A stretch of 64,000 nt of DNA from Burkholderiales bacterium PBB6 (GCA_002255925.1 NKIH01000005.1:342709-406708), one strand, 5' to 3'. Shown: positions 24,575 through 33,895, counted from the first letter of the stretch. Notes: generated by a model not told the origin, from the sequence alone. A program made the numbers and translations.

Positions 24575-25494
24575 GCCAACACCCCTTGTGACAGCAGGCG
24601 CTGCTGGATACGAGCGGCCTGGGCGGCCTCCCCCAGCAACACGTCGAACGACGGGATGTCGGTGTCCCATTCCACCAGCGTGGGCACGGGCCGACCCAGG
24701 CGGCGAACCGCATGCTCGTACACCTGCCACACCTCGTCGCGCACCAGCGAGCCGTGGTCATCAATCACCAGCGGTCCTTCGTCATTGAAGCCCGCCAGGT
24801 GCACCTCGCCAACGGTCGACAAATCCAGCTCGTCGATCCAGCCGCAAGCGGTGCGCACCGGGTCGCTCACGCCGCTGTTCAGGGCGTTCACCACCAGGTT
24901 GTTCACGTCGAGCAGCACGCCACAACCGGCCTGCCGGCACAGGGCGTTGAAGAAGGCCGGCTCGGACATGTCCTGCTCTGCCCAGCGCACACACGCAGAC
25001 AGATGCTCGATCAACAAAGGGCGCTTGAGGCGCTCCTGCACCTGCTGCACATGGCGCACCATCAGCCCGAGCGAGGCCTGGGTGAAGGCCACCGGCAGCA
25101 AGTCACTGCCATGCACTGGCACCGTGTGCCCGGGCAGCTCTGCCCGCGCAAAACAGGCGTGGTCAGACACCCGCACCGGGCCGACCCGACCCACCAGCGC
25201 CGCCAGCTGATCGAGATGCCAGGCATCCAGCCCGCAGGCGCTGCCCAGGGCCAAACCGACGCCGTGCAGGCTGATCGGATAGCGCTCGGCAGCCAGCTCC
25301 AGCGCGGCCAGGGCCGCACCGCCGGGCGCAAAGAAGTTCTCGCTGTGCACTTCGATGAAACCCAGCGCCGGCCGCTGCGCCAGCAAGGCCCGCTCATGCG
25401 GTTGGCGCCAGCCCACGCCCACTGAAGCCATGGCAGCCGCGTCAGGCAGCGCATGCACGGGCACGGCGGCGGGCGACGTGGTTGATGACAACAT
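24571..25494 (-). CDS. bufB: MNIO (DUF692) multinuclear iron oxygenase that modifies the bufferin precursor
   Basis: The 307-residue protein (ATG at 25494; TTG at 25518 and ATG at 25431 are alternatives) is a TIM-barrel DUF692 protein. The expected metal-binding residues are spread through GFIEVHSENFF, ISLHGVGLALGS, VRVSDHACF, LLDVNNLVVNALN, VGEVHLAGF and LVEWDTDIPSF. MNIOs use two or three iron ions to oxidise cysteines in ribosomal peptides; in bufferin operons the products are thiooxazoles that bind copper. The immediate upstream gene encodes the Cys-containing precursor and the downstream gene the DUF2063 partner, so the assignment is firm at family level. Confidence 0.92.
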   Translation of the reverse strand: MLSSTTSPAAVPVHALPDAAAMASVGVGWRQPHERALLAQRPALGFIEVHSENFFAPGGAALAALELAAERYPISLHGVGLALGSACGLDAWHLDQLAALVGRVGPVRVSDHACFARAELPGHTVPVHGSDLLPVAFTQASLGLMVRHVQQVQERLKRPLLIEHLSACVRWAEQDMSEPAFFNALCRQAGCGVLLDVNNLVVNALNSGVSDPVRTACGWIDELDLSTVGEVHLAGFNDEGPLVIDDHGSLVRDEVWQVYEHAVRRLGRPVPTLVEWDTDIPSFDVLLGEAAQAARIQQRLLSQGVLA

Positions 25495-25534
25495 GGGCGT
25501 GGCGCTGGTCAGGGGCAAGGGCAGGGTCAGCCAG

Positions 25535-25810
25535 TCACTTCTTCATGGCCATCTTGGCTTCATCAGCCGTCATGCCCTTCATGTCCTTGCAGGTGCCCTT
25601 CGGGACGAACTTCCATTCGCCAGGTTCGTTGTCGCCCTTGGCCTGGCCGGCGCACGAGTGGCTGCCGCTCAGATTGGCACAGTCGTTCTGGCCGGCCTTG
25701 GCGATGCCGAAGCACTTCTCCTTGGCCTTGTCCTGCGCGCTGGCGCCTGAGGCCACGCCGAGTGCCAGAACGGCGGCCAGAGCGGAAGAGATCATGAGTT
25801 GCTGAGACAT
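25535..25810 (-). CDS. bufA: Bufferin-type precursor peptide (DUF2282)
   Basis: The 91-residue protein has a strong ribosome binding site (AAGGAG) before the ATG at 25810. A Sec-type signal peptide (about residues 1-25, ending SGASA/Q) is followed by a small lysine-rich mature protein with exactly four cysteines, C33, C44, C53 and C74, in contexts [23 protein letters not shown] and KGTCKD. This is the DUF2282 pattern of BufA1 bufferins and of gigP-like proteins. In characterised members some cysteines become thiooxazoles and the exported peptide chelates copper. It is the first gene of bufA-bufB-bufC-doxX and diverges from an ECF sigma factor. Confidence 0.92.
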   Translation of the reverse strand: MSQQLMISSALAAVLALGVASGASAQDKAKEKCFGIAKAGQNDCANLSGSHSCAGQAKGDNEPGEWKFVPKGTCKDMKGMTADEAKMAMKK

Positions 25811-25969
25811 GGTGTGCTCCTTGAAGCGGTTTCAAACAGGTGGGATCAGCAGCGCGGCTGCCGGTTGGCTGCCACATCAGTTGGCCACATCGGGCGGCCA
25901 CGAAGAGTCAGTCGACCGGCGATTGAATTCCTTACACTGCCACCCAATTCCATCACTTTCCGCCCATTC

Positions 25970-26536
25970 ATGAGCAACTTTCACCGCGATGTGGAGCAGC
26001 TGAGGCCGCAACTGATGCGCTACGCGCGCAGCCAGTTGCGCAACGATGCCTGGGCGGAAGACGCCGTATCGGAAACCCTGCTGGCCGCCATCGAGAAGCC
26101 GCAGACCTTCTCTGGCGGCTCACAGCTGAAGACCTGGCTCATCGGGATCCTCAAGCACAAGCTGGTGGATCAGCTGCGCCGCCACCGCCGTGAAGCCACC
26201 GTGCTGAGCGCCGATGACGACTGTGACCTCGACGGCCTGCTGTTTGATGACACCGGCCATTGGCGTGAAAGCCCGGTGGAGTGGGACGAGCAGCCCGAGC
26301 GCCGGCTTGGCCAGCAGCAATTCATGGCGGTGCTTGATGCCTGCGTCGAGCAACTGCCCGCCACGCAAGGTCGCGTCTTCATGATGCGTGAGTGGCTGGA
26401 GCTGGACACCGACGAAATCTGCAAGGAATTGGCCATCAGCTCGACCAACCTCTGGGTGCTGCTGCACCGTGCCCGACTGCGGCTGCGTGATTGCTTGCAG
26501 ACCCACTGGTTCGGCACCGAGGGAGTCCGTCCATGA
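25970..26536 (+). CDS. ECF-family RNA polymerase sigma factor
   Basis: The 188-residue protein has a sigma-70 region 2 (VEQLRPQLMRYARSQLRNDAWAEDAVSETLL, then WLIGILKHKLVDQLRR) and a region 4 (LPATQGRVFMMREWLELDTDEICKEL, SSTNLWVLLHRARLRL). It resembles the ECF factors divergently linked to DUF2282/DUF692 operons, such as RpoQ of Cupriavidus. The start at 25970 is the first ATG giving a normal region 2. Its stop overlaps the next gene, a small zinc-binding protein, which is likely its anti-sigma factor. It probably activates the divergent buf operon. Confidence 0.9.
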   Translation: MSNFHRDVEQLRPQLMRYARSQLRNDAWAEDAVSETLLAAIEKPQTFSGGSQLKTWLIGILKHKLVDQLRRHRREATVLSADDDCDLDGLLFDDTGHWRESPVEWDEQPERRLGQQQFMAVLDACVEQLPATQGRVFMMREWLELDTDEICKELAISSTNLWVLLHRARLRLRDCLQTHWFGTEGVRP

Positions 26537-26754
26537 GCTTGAAATTGATGTTGAACTGCCGCCAAGCCACCGCCCTGGTACTGCAAGCCGAAGACCGCAG
26601 CCTGGAATGGCCGGAGCGCCTGCGCCTGCGTCTTCACTTGATGATGTGCACGCCCTGCCCGCGTTTTGTACGCCAGGTGAAGCTGATGCGCGGCGCCGTT
26701 GGCCAGTGGCGCCAGTACGTGGACGAAGACCGGCCTGACGATCTGGGCCGCTAA
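26533..26754 (+). CDS. Small soluble zinc-finger (ZAS-like) candidate anti-sigma factor
   Basis: The 73-residue protein starts inside the sigma-factor stop codon (ATGA). It has the zinc-binding anti-sigma pattern H35-x3-C39-x2-C42 (HLMMCTPC), with a further cysteine at C9 as a possible fourth ligand. Unlike most such proteins it has no transmembrane helix and ends soon after the finger. Family knowledge suggests zinc or thiol-sensitive binding of the sigma factor encoded just upstream. No direct test is possible from sequence alone. Confidence 0.78.
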   Translation: MSLKLMLNCRQATALVLQAEDRSLEWPERLRLRLHLMMCTPCPRFVRQVKLMRGAVGQWRQYVDEDRPDDLGR

Positions 26755-26852
26755 AGCGCGGCTTTTCCCGCCGCTGCGCTCAAAACCCGCCACTACGATC
26801 GGCCCCACGTCCATGCCCGCCTTGTTGGTGGGCAGACGCTCAGTTGCCGATC

Positions 26853-29384
26853 ATGACGGACCTCTCCCACCCCGCACTCAGCCTGGTTCCCACCGACGCC
26901 GACGCCGCACGCCGCCAAGGCCCTGCAGCCACGCCGCCGTTCGCCTGGCCGACCCCGCCCTACGCGGGCTATGCGGCGGCGGAGCCCCAGATGGACGCGG
27001 AAGCCTGCGACATCGTGGGCCAGAACGGCAAGACCATCCGCGGCCGGCTCACCTTCTTCGACCCCGGCCAGGGCGTGTTGCATGTGCAGGTGCCGCCGGC
27101 GCGCACCACCGTGCCGCTGCGCCTGTCGCAGTTCCGCTGCGTCACACTCACCCGGCCCATTGCTGCCATGCACGCGTCCAGGGCTGGCCCTGAAGACCCG
27201 CTGCTGGCGTTCCACCCCAGCGTCGACTACCGCGTCGTGCTGAAGGACGCCGGCGAGTTGACCGGCGAAACCATCGGCCATGTTGAAACCCAGCTTGGCC
27301 TGTTCCTGTTCCCACCCATGGACACCCGGGGCACGGTCGAGCGGCTGTTCGTGCCGCGCACCGCGTATGAGCGGGTCGAGATCGGCCCCAAGCTGGGCGA
27401 CGTGCTCATCCAGGCCAACACCGCCACACCGGCCCAGATTGCTGCGGCGCTTGCCGAACAACGTGACATGCGGCAGCAACGCGTCGGTGATGTGCTGCTC
27501 AGCAGCAAGATCGTCAGCCCCGACCAGATGGCCTCGGCCCTGGCAGCCCAGGCGCGCATGCCCATGGTGCGCATCGGTGAAGCGCTGATCGCACTGGGCT
27601 ACATCAGTCAGCACCAGCTTGATGAGGCGCTGGTATCGCAGAAGGCCAATCGCAGCGTGCCGCTGGGTGAGTTGCTGGTGCGGAGCGGCCGCGTTCAACG
27701 CGAAGACCTGCGCACGGCGCTGGCCCGCAAGATGGGCTATCCGGTCGCCGACCTGGTGAACTACCCGATCGAGACCGAGGCGCTGAAGCGCCTGCCGGCG
27801 TCAGCCGCTCGCCGGCTGGGCGTGCTGCCCCTGCAGGTGCTGCAAGGCCGGCTGGTGATTGCAATGGACGACCCATCACGCCGCGACGTCATCGACGAGG
27901 TCGAGTTCCTTGCCCAGGGCAAGGTACTGCCGGTGCTGCCGTCCAGCGACCAGCTACCGCAGGCCATCTCCGACGCCTACAAGAAAGCCGGCCTGGATGA
28001 GGCCCCCAACACCGGTTTCGCCGAGGCCTCGGGCCTGCAGCAGCTGGAAGAAGGCACGGGCAAGCTGCTGGCGGATCTGGAAGAACGCCACACCGCCGAG
28101 CGCGACGCCGGGAGTGATGAAAAACCGATCGAGCAATCCGACAACGCCCTCGTCAAGCTCATCAACACGATGATCTTCGAGGGCCATGCGCAGGGCGTGT
28201 CCGACATCCACATCGAATGCCACCCCGGCAAGGAAAAGGTGCGCATCCGCTTCCGCCGCGACGGCATGCTGCGCCCCTACCTGGAATTGCCGCACACCTA
28301 CCGCACCGCCCTGATCGCACGCCTGAAAATCATGTGCGACCTCGACATTTCCGAGAAGCGGCGGCCGCAGGACGGCAAGATCAACTTCGCCAAGTACGTG
28401 CCGTCATGCCCGATCGAGCTGCGCGTGGCCACCATCCCGACCAGCGCCGGCATGGAAGACGCCGTGATGCGGATCCTGGCCTCGGCCAAGCCGATTCCGC
28501 TGGACAGCCTGGGCATGTCGCCACGCAACCTGAAGGCACTGAAGGAGGCGGTGGAGCGCCCCTACGGCATGGTGCTGTGCGTGGGCCCGACCGGCTCGGG
28601 CAAGACCACCACGCTGCACTCGGCGCTCAGCCACATCAACGTGCCGGAGCGCAAGATCTGGACGGCCGAGGACCCGGTTGAAATCACCCAGCCCGGGCTG
28701 CGCCAGGTGCAGGTCAATCCGAAGATCGACTGGACCTTCGCCAAGGCCCTGCGCGCCTTCCTGCGGGCCGACCCGGACGTCATCATGGTGGGCGAAATCC
28801 GGGACGGTGAAACCGCCCGCATCGCCGTGGAATCGTCACTCACGGGCCACCTGGTGCTGTCGACCCTGCACACCAACAGCGCAGCAGAAACCGTGACCCG
28901 CCTGCTCGACATGGGCATGGACCCCTTCAACTTCGCCGACTCGCTGCTGGCCGTGCTGGCGCAGCGGCTGGTGCGCCGCATCTGCTCGAACTGCCGGCAA
29001 CACAGCCCGGCCAGCGAAGAGCGCCTGAGCGAGCTGATGGACGACTGGATGCATGCCTGGGGCAAGCGCGAAGACATTCCGAGCCGCAAGAGCGTGCGCG
29101 CCGAATGGCAGGAACGCTTTGCCGTGGACGGCCAGCTGATGAGCTGGCACAACGTCGGCTGCGACAAATGCAGCCAGACCGGCGTGCGTGGCCGCGCGGG
29201 CATCCATGAGCTGCTGACCGTGTCGCGCACCCTGCGCCACATGATCCAGACCGGTGCCCGGGCCGACGACCTGCACCAGCAGGCCATGACCGAGGGCATG
29301 CGCACCCTGCGCCAGGACGGCATCGAGAAAGTGCTGCAAGGCATCACGACCATCGAGGAAGTGCGCGCCACCAGCAACGTCTAG
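26853..29384 (+). CDS. GspE/PilB-type assembly ATPase with tandem MshEN domains
   Basis: The 843-residue protein starts at the ATG at 26853. An unusual N-terminal region (about residues 40-150) precedes two tandem MshEN domains (about 179-237 and 239-300), with motifs such as KLGDVLIQAN, RIGEALIALGYIS and PLGELLVRSGRV. MshEN domains of related ATPases bind cyclic di-GMP. The ATPase core follows: Walker A GPTGSGKTTT with K584, Walker B VIMVGEIRD, and a zinc tetracysteine site (RICSNC and CDKC, about 711-773). Such ATPases power pilus extension or type II secretion. No partner genes are adjacent, so the machine it serves is unknown. Confidence 0.88.
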   Translation: MTDLSHPALSLVPTDADAARRQGPAATPPFAWPTPPYAGYAAAEPQMDAEACDIVGQNGKTIRGRLTFFDPGQGVLHVQVPPARTTVPLRLSQFRCVTLTRPIAAMHASRAGPEDPLLAFHPSVDYRVVLKDAGELTGETIGHVETQLGLFLFPPMDTRGTVERLFVPRTAYERVEIGPKLGDVLIQANTATPAQIAAALAEQRDMRQQRVGDVLLSSKIVSPDQMASALAAQARMPMVRIGEALIALGYISQHQLDEALVSQKANRSVPLGELLVRSGRVQREDLRTALARKMGYPVADLVNYPIETEALKRLPASAARRLGVLPLQVLQGRLVIAMDDPSRRDVIDEVEFLAQGKVLPVLPSSDQLPQAISDAYKKAGLDEAPNTGFAEASGLQQLEEGTGKLLADLEERHTAERDAGSDEKPIEQSDNALVKLINTMIFEGHAQGVSDIHIECHPGKEKVRIRFRRDGMLRPYLELPHTYRTALIARLKIMCDLDISEKRRPQDGKINFAKYVPSCPIELRVATIPTSAGMEDAVMRILASAKPIPLDSLGMSPRNLKALKEAVERPYGMVLCVGPTGSGKTTTLHSALSHINVPERKIWTAEDPVEITQPGLRQVQVNPKIDWTFAKALRAFLRADPDVIMVGEIRDGETARIAVESSLTGHLVLSTLHTNSAAETVTRLLDMGMDPFNFADSLLAVLAQRLVRRICSNCRQHSPASEERLSELMDDWMHAWGKREDIPSRKSVRAEWQERFAVDGQLMSWHNVGCDKCSQTGVRGRAGIHELLTVSRTLRHMIQTGARADDLHQQAMTEGMRTLRQDGIEKVLQGITTIEEVRATSNV

Positions 29385-29539
29385 CGCTTCCCTTGTGCAG
29401 ACACCTCCGCCCTGCCAGAAGGGCTGGAAAGCAGCGATTGACCGCTGCCGCCGGGAACCCGTAAGGTCCGCCCTGTAGATTCCAGACCCATCTGGAGACA
29501 AGCAGTGCGGCCATGGCAGCCTGCATTTGGAGGTGGACC

Positions 29540-31630
29540 ATGACCGGACTGTTCCCGCCCACGCGCAGCGGGCGGCCCCGCCGCACGGCCAGCGCGGCAC
29601 GCGGCCTGGTGGCCGGCCACGCGCTGGGCAACGTCAGCCCGGGCCATCAGACGGCGATTGCGCATTCGCATGAGCGCTGTGCGGCGCTGGGGCTGTCACG
29701 CATCGAACGCCCGGACCATGCCCTGATCGGCATGAGCGACCTGGCCGTCGCCCGCGACCGCAACTTCCGCCTCTATGCCCATGCCGCGCCGGTGATGGAA
29801 ATGCTGCATGAGCAGATCACCAACACCGACAGCATGGTGGTGCTGACCGACGCCACCGGCACGATCCTGCACTCCATCGGCGACGCCGAATTCCTGGGCA
29901 AGGCCTCCAAGGTGGCCCTGCAACCGGGCGCGAACTGGTCGGAGGGCAACAAGGGCACGAATGCGGTGGGCACGGCGCTGGTCGATGAGGTGCCGACGCT
30001 GGTGCATGCGGAAGAGCACTTCATGCATGCCAACCACTTCCTCACCTGCTCGGCGGCTCCGATTCTTGACCCACGCGGCAATATCCTCGGCGTGCTGGAT
30101 GTGTCTGGGGAGCAGCGCAGCTACCACCAGCACACCATGGCGCTGGTGAAGATGTCGGCGCGCATGATCGAGAACCATTGGCTGACCGACGATTACCGGC
30201 ATGTGATGCGCCTGCATTTCCATCACCGCGCGGACTACATCGGCACGCTGATGGAAGGCATCCTGGCGGTGGCGCCTGACGGCAAGATCGTTGGTGCCAA
30301 CCGGGGCGCGCTGGACCAGCTGGGGCTGTCAGGCGCTGCGCTGCGCATGCATTCACTGGCGTCGCTGTTCGGCATTGCGGTGGGTGCGCTGGTGGACCGC
30401 TTCCGCTCGCCGCTGGCCGTGCCGATGCCGGTGCACCTGCCGAACGGGCGCCCGTTCTTCGTGTATGCCCGCTTCAACTGGCCGGTCTGGACCAGCGTGG
30501 CCGAGGCCGCCGACCAGGCGCTGTCGAGCAGCACGGCCCCGGTGGAAGACGCCCGCCTGCGCAGCCCGCCGCCTGCCCCTGTCAGCCCACCCGAAGTGGG
30601 CGGGCTGGCCGCCCTGGAAACCGGCGACAGCCAGCTGGAGGCCGTGATCGGCAAGGTGCGGCGCGTGCTGGACCGCGACATTCCCGTGCTGATCCTGGGC
30701 GACACCGGCACGGGCAAGGAGTTGCTGGCGCGGGCCATCCATGAAGCCTCTGCCCGGCGCCACCAGCCCTTCGTGGCCGTGAACTGCGCGGCTATTCCCG
30801 AGAACCTGATCGAGGCCGAGCTGTTTGGCCACGAGGAAGGTGCGTTCACGGGCGCGCGCCGCAAGGGTGCGGTCGGCAAGATCCTGCAGGCCAGTGGCGG
30901 CACCTTGTTCCTGGACGAGATCGGCGACATGCCGTTGGCCTTCCAGGCGCGGCTGCTGCGCGTCTTGCAGGAGCGACAGGTGACGCCGCTGGGCAGCAGC
31001 AAGGCGCTGGCCGTGGACGTCGCCCTGGTGTGCGCCACCCACCGCAACCTGCGCGACATGATGGACGCGAAGCAGTTTCGCGACGACCTGTATTACCGGC
31101 TGAACGGCCTGGCCGTGCGCATGCCCAGCCTGAGTGAACGCAGCGACCTGCCGGTGCTGGTGGAGCGCATCTTGACCCAGCAGCAGGCCGGCCGGCGGCT
31201 CAGCCTCTCTGCCAGCGTGGCGGCGATGTTCCAGGCCTATCACTGGCCTGGCAACGTGCGGCAGTTGTTCAATGTGCTGCGCACGGCCGCAGTCATGGCG
31301 TCGGACGACTCCGTGATCACGGAGGCTCATCTGCCCGACGATTTTCTGGACGATGTGCGGCGCTCCAGCCCGGTGCAGCGCACGGTGATGGCGGCCACGC
31401 CCTCAGTGAGCCCGAGCCTGAGCGCGCTGGGCGCAACGCCTGCGTGGCCGGCTGGCCAGGCCGCGGCAGCCAGTGGCGCCGCAACCGAAGCGCGATCCCT
31501 GCAAGACATGGAGATCGACGCCATCCGGCAAGCCGTTGAGCAGGCTGACGGCAATATCTCCGAGGCGGCGAAGCGACTGGGCGTCAGCCGCAACACCATC
31601 TACCGCAAGCTGCGCTGGCGGGAGGGCTGA
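29540..31630 (+). CDS. AcoR-like sigma-54 dependent transcriptional activator
   Basis: Starting at 29540 after GGAGG, the 696-residue protein has a GAF sensor region (about residues 85-200, NTDSMVVLTDATGTILHSIGD), a PAS-like segment (about 230-330), and an AAA+ domain (about 350-585). The AAA+ domain has Walker A GDTGTGKE, the sigma-54 contact loop EGAFTGA, and LFLDEIGDMP. A Fis-type helix-turn-helix lies at the C-terminus (ISEAAKRLGVSRNTIYRKL). This is the layout of AcoR-type regulators of acetoin, alcohol or aldehyde metabolism. The neighbours do not reveal its target; the aldehyde oxidoreductase locus 6 kb away is only a speculation. Confidence 0.88.
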   Translation: MTGLFPPTRSGRPRRTASAARGLVAGHALGNVSPGHQTAIAHSHERCAALGLSRIERPDHALIGMSDLAVARDRNFRLYAHAAPVMEMLHEQITNTDSMVVLTDATGTILHSIGDAEFLGKASKVALQPGANWSEGNKGTNAVGTALVDEVPTLVHAEEHFMHANHFLTCSAAPILDPRGNILGVLDVSGEQRSYHQHTMALVKMSARMIENHWLTDDYRHVMRLHFHHRADYIGTLMEGILAVAPDGKIVGANRGALDQLGLSGAALRMHSLASLFGIAVGALVDRFRSPLAVPMPVHLPNGRPFFVYARFNWPVWTSVAEAADQALSSSTAPVEDARLRSPPPAPVSPPEVGGLAALETGDSQLEAVIGKVRRVLDRDIPVLILGDTGTGKELLARAIHEASARRHQPFVAVNCAAIPENLIEAELFGHEEGAFTGARRKGAVGKILQASGGTLFLDEIGDMPLAFQARLLRVLQERQVTPLGSSKALAVDVALVCATHRNLRDMMDAKQFRDDLYYRLNGLAVRMPSLSERSDLPVLVERILTQQQAGRRLSLSASVAAMFQAYHWPGNVRQLFNVLRTAAVMASDDSVITEAHLPDDFLDDVRRSSPVQRTVMAATPSVSPSLSALGATPAWPAGQAAAASGAATEARSLQDMEIDAIRQAVEQADGNISEAAKRLGVSRNTIYRKLRWREG

Positions 31631-31635
31631 GCCAC

Positions 31636-31664
31636 AGGCAGCGCGCGTTAAATGCGTGCTGCCT
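31636..31664. terminator. Bidirectional terminator between convergent genes
   Basis: AGGCAGCGCGC (31636-31646) pairs with GCGTGCTGCCT (31654-31664), an 11-bp stem with one G-U pair and a 7-base loop. It occupies most of the 58-bp gap between the convergent activator and peptidase genes. No long T-tract follows on either strand. Confidence 0.55.
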
Positions 31665-31688
31665 GGGCTTGGTCCTCGGCTTGATGCC

Positions 31689-33695
31689 TTACTTGGCGCT
31701 GGTGGTGCCCAAATGCCGGGCGAGGAAGCTTTCCAGCTCCGCGAAGAACAGCAGACGGTCCGCCTGGCGGGCGAGGTTGTGGTCGCCACCTTCCAGGGTC
31801 ACGAAGCGCACGTTCTTGCCGGCGGCCTTCAGGGCCTTGTCCATGGTGACCGATTGGTCGTAGGGCACGATGATGTCGCTCGTGCCGTGCACCAGCAGCA
31901 CCGGAATGCGGATCTTGGCTGCCTGTTCGCTCGGCGACGTGGCCTTGAGTTGGTCGCGGTCACGCCAGTAGTTGCCGACCTGCTCGTCGTTGTAGGTGCG
32001 GTTGACGCTGTAACCCGCCTCGCGCCGCGACAGATCGATCAGGTTCGACACGCCGGCAAAACTCACAGCGCATTGGTAGAGGTCCGGCGTTTTCACCGCG
32101 CCCATCAACGCCGCGTAGCCACCGTAGCTGCCACCCACCACGCAAACGCGCTTCGGATCGGCCAGCTTCTGCTCCACCGCCCACTGCACGCCGTCGGTCA
32201 GGTCGTCCTGCATCTCCAGGCCCCAGCGGCGCAGGCCGGCATTGCGGAAGTTGTCACCCAGGCCGTCTGAGCCGCGGAAGTTCACCTGCAGCACGGCGTA
32301 GCCGCGCGAGGCCAGCAGCTCCGTCCAGGTATCGAAGTCGGCGTTGTCACGCGACATCGGGCCGCCGTGCGGCAACAGCACCAGCGGCCAGCCCTTGGGG
32401 TTCTTGCCCTTCGGCGTGGTGATGAAGCCGGTGATGTTCAGGCCGTCACGCGCCTTGAAGTGGATGCTGCGCTTGCCGACCATCTGCTCTTCGGGCAGGT
32501 CGGGGTACATGTCGGCCACCAGGCTGAGGCTGCCGGCCTTGCGGTCGCCAATGTAAATCTGGTCGGGGACGCCATTGCCGCTGGACTGCACCACGTAGCG
32601 GTTGCCGTCTTCGCTGAAACCAAAGATGTAGTTGTAGCGCTTGGGCAAGCCCTCATCGATGCCGCGAGCCAACTCCCGCAGCGGCTCGGTCCAGAACCGC
32701 TTCGCGGCGTTGCCGTACCAGGTCGAGCCGAAGGACTCCAACTCACCCGTGGTGCGTGAAATCCGCAACGAGCCTCCAAGGTCAAACTGGTCGTTTGCAG
32801 ACATCAGCGTCAGCGTCGGCAGACCGGCCGCGTCGAGCTTGTCGAGCCGGGCCGAGAACAGGGCACGCCGGCCTTCATGCTTGGCCATCACGTACAGCAG
32901 ATTGGGGTCGCGGCCGAAGGCCAGCGGCTCCACTTCGTCAGCGGTGAACGCGTCGTACTTCCACACGGTGCGCCAGTTGTCGCTGTCCACGTCACGCACG
33001 ATCACCTCGGACTTGGTGCCTTCGTTGCGCACACCTGCGCGCACACGGTGCTGGAAGTCGGTGACCCAGTGCCAGATGCCGCGGCGCGGGCCGAGCACCT
33101 GGGTACGCTTGCCGGTGTTCACATTGACCTTGAACACGCTCGGTGCGAAGACGTTGAAGTCTTCGACGATGGACATCATCACGTGCTCGCCGTCGTCGGG
33201 CAGCCAGTCGATGACGCGGTCCTGGAACTGGGCCAGATTTTCGATGTTGCGGTCGCGCGGCGGTGGCACCAGGTTGATGATGCGGCCGCCGTCGGCATCC
33301 ACCGCCAGCGCCCGGGACTCACCCGCGGTGTCGCCGCGGGTGATCGACGGATAACCCAGGCTGACGATCAAACGGCCGTTGTTGACCCAGTGAGCCCAGT
33401 TGAACTTGAACTTGCGGTTGTCCGTCTCCATGATGCCGCGCATCTCGGAGCCGTCCCACTTGGCCGTCACCAGCACGGAGTTGCCGTCGCGGTTCATGAT
33501 GCCCAGCAGGCGCTCGCCGTTCGGCGACAGCGACAGGCCCCTCAGGGCGGGTAAGGTGGCAAAGGCGGCCAGCGGCGGCGGGGCCACGGGCTTGGCGGCC
33601 TCGGCCTGAGCAGCCGCAGGCGCTTGCGCCAGGGCCATGCCCGGCACCGCTTGAAGGGCAGCCGCGATGACAGCGGCCTTCCAGAAAATCTGCAT
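31689..33695 (-). CDS. Secreted S9 family (prolyl oligopeptidase-type) peptidase
   Basis: The 668-residue protein starts at the ATG at 33695, preceded by GGGAGCG and giving a clear signal peptide (MQIFWKAAVIAAALQAVPGMALAQ). A central beta-propeller-like region (LSLSPNGERLLGIMNRDG onwards) precedes a C-terminal alpha/beta hydrolase domain. The nucleophile is S523 in GGSYGGYAAL, the acid lies in HGTSDIIVPYDQS, and the histidine in EGGDHNL. S9C-type enzymes act as acylaminoacyl or dipeptidyl peptidases. The signal peptide suggests a periplasmic enzyme that scavenges short peptides. It stands alone. Confidence 0.9.
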   Translation of the reverse strand: MQIFWKAAVIAAALQAVPGMALAQAPAAAQAEAAKPVAPPPLAAFATLPALRGLSLSPNGERLLGIMNRDGNSVLVTAKWDGSEMRGIMETDNRKFKFNWAHWVNNGRLIVSLGYPSITRGDTAGESRALAVDADGGRIINLVPPPRDRNIENLAQFQDRVIDWLPDDGEHVMMSIVEDFNVFAPSVFKVNVNTGKRTQVLGPRRGIWHWVTDFQHRVRAGVRNEGTKSEVIVRDVDSDNWRTVWKYDAFTADEVEPLAFGRDPNLLYVMAKHEGRRALFSARLDKLDAAGLPTLTLMSANDQFDLGGSLRISRTTGELESFGSTWYGNAAKRFWTEPLRELARGIDEGLPKRYNYIFGFSEDGNRYVVQSSGNGVPDQIYIGDRKAGSLSLVADMYPDLPEEQMVGKRSIHFKARDGLNITGFITTPKGKNPKGWPLVLLPHGGPMSRDNADFDTWTELLASRGYAVLQVNFRGSDGLGDNFRNAGLRRWGLEMQDDLTDGVQWAVEQKLADPKRVCVVGGSYGGYAALMGAVKTPDLYQCAVSFAGVSNLIDLSRREAGYSVNRTYNDEQVGNYWRDRDQLKATSPSEQAAKIRIPVLLVHGTSDIIVPYDQSVTMDKALKAAGKNVRFVTLEGGDHNLARQADRLLFFAELESFLARHLGTTSAK

Positions 33696-33895
33696 GTTGA
33701 TCGCTCCCGATCGTTTTTGAATGTTTGAAGCGAAGCATGTTAGCCACACCAACATCCGCGACAAACGGGGAGACACCCGCAAGCGGCAGGCGTGTTGCGC
33801 AGGCGCAGCAGCACCCGCCGCCCATGGCGACCCACACGCGCTTCAGCGCAAGCAGATGTGTGATTCAGGCGGCGAAATGCGCAGCGCCGAGCACG

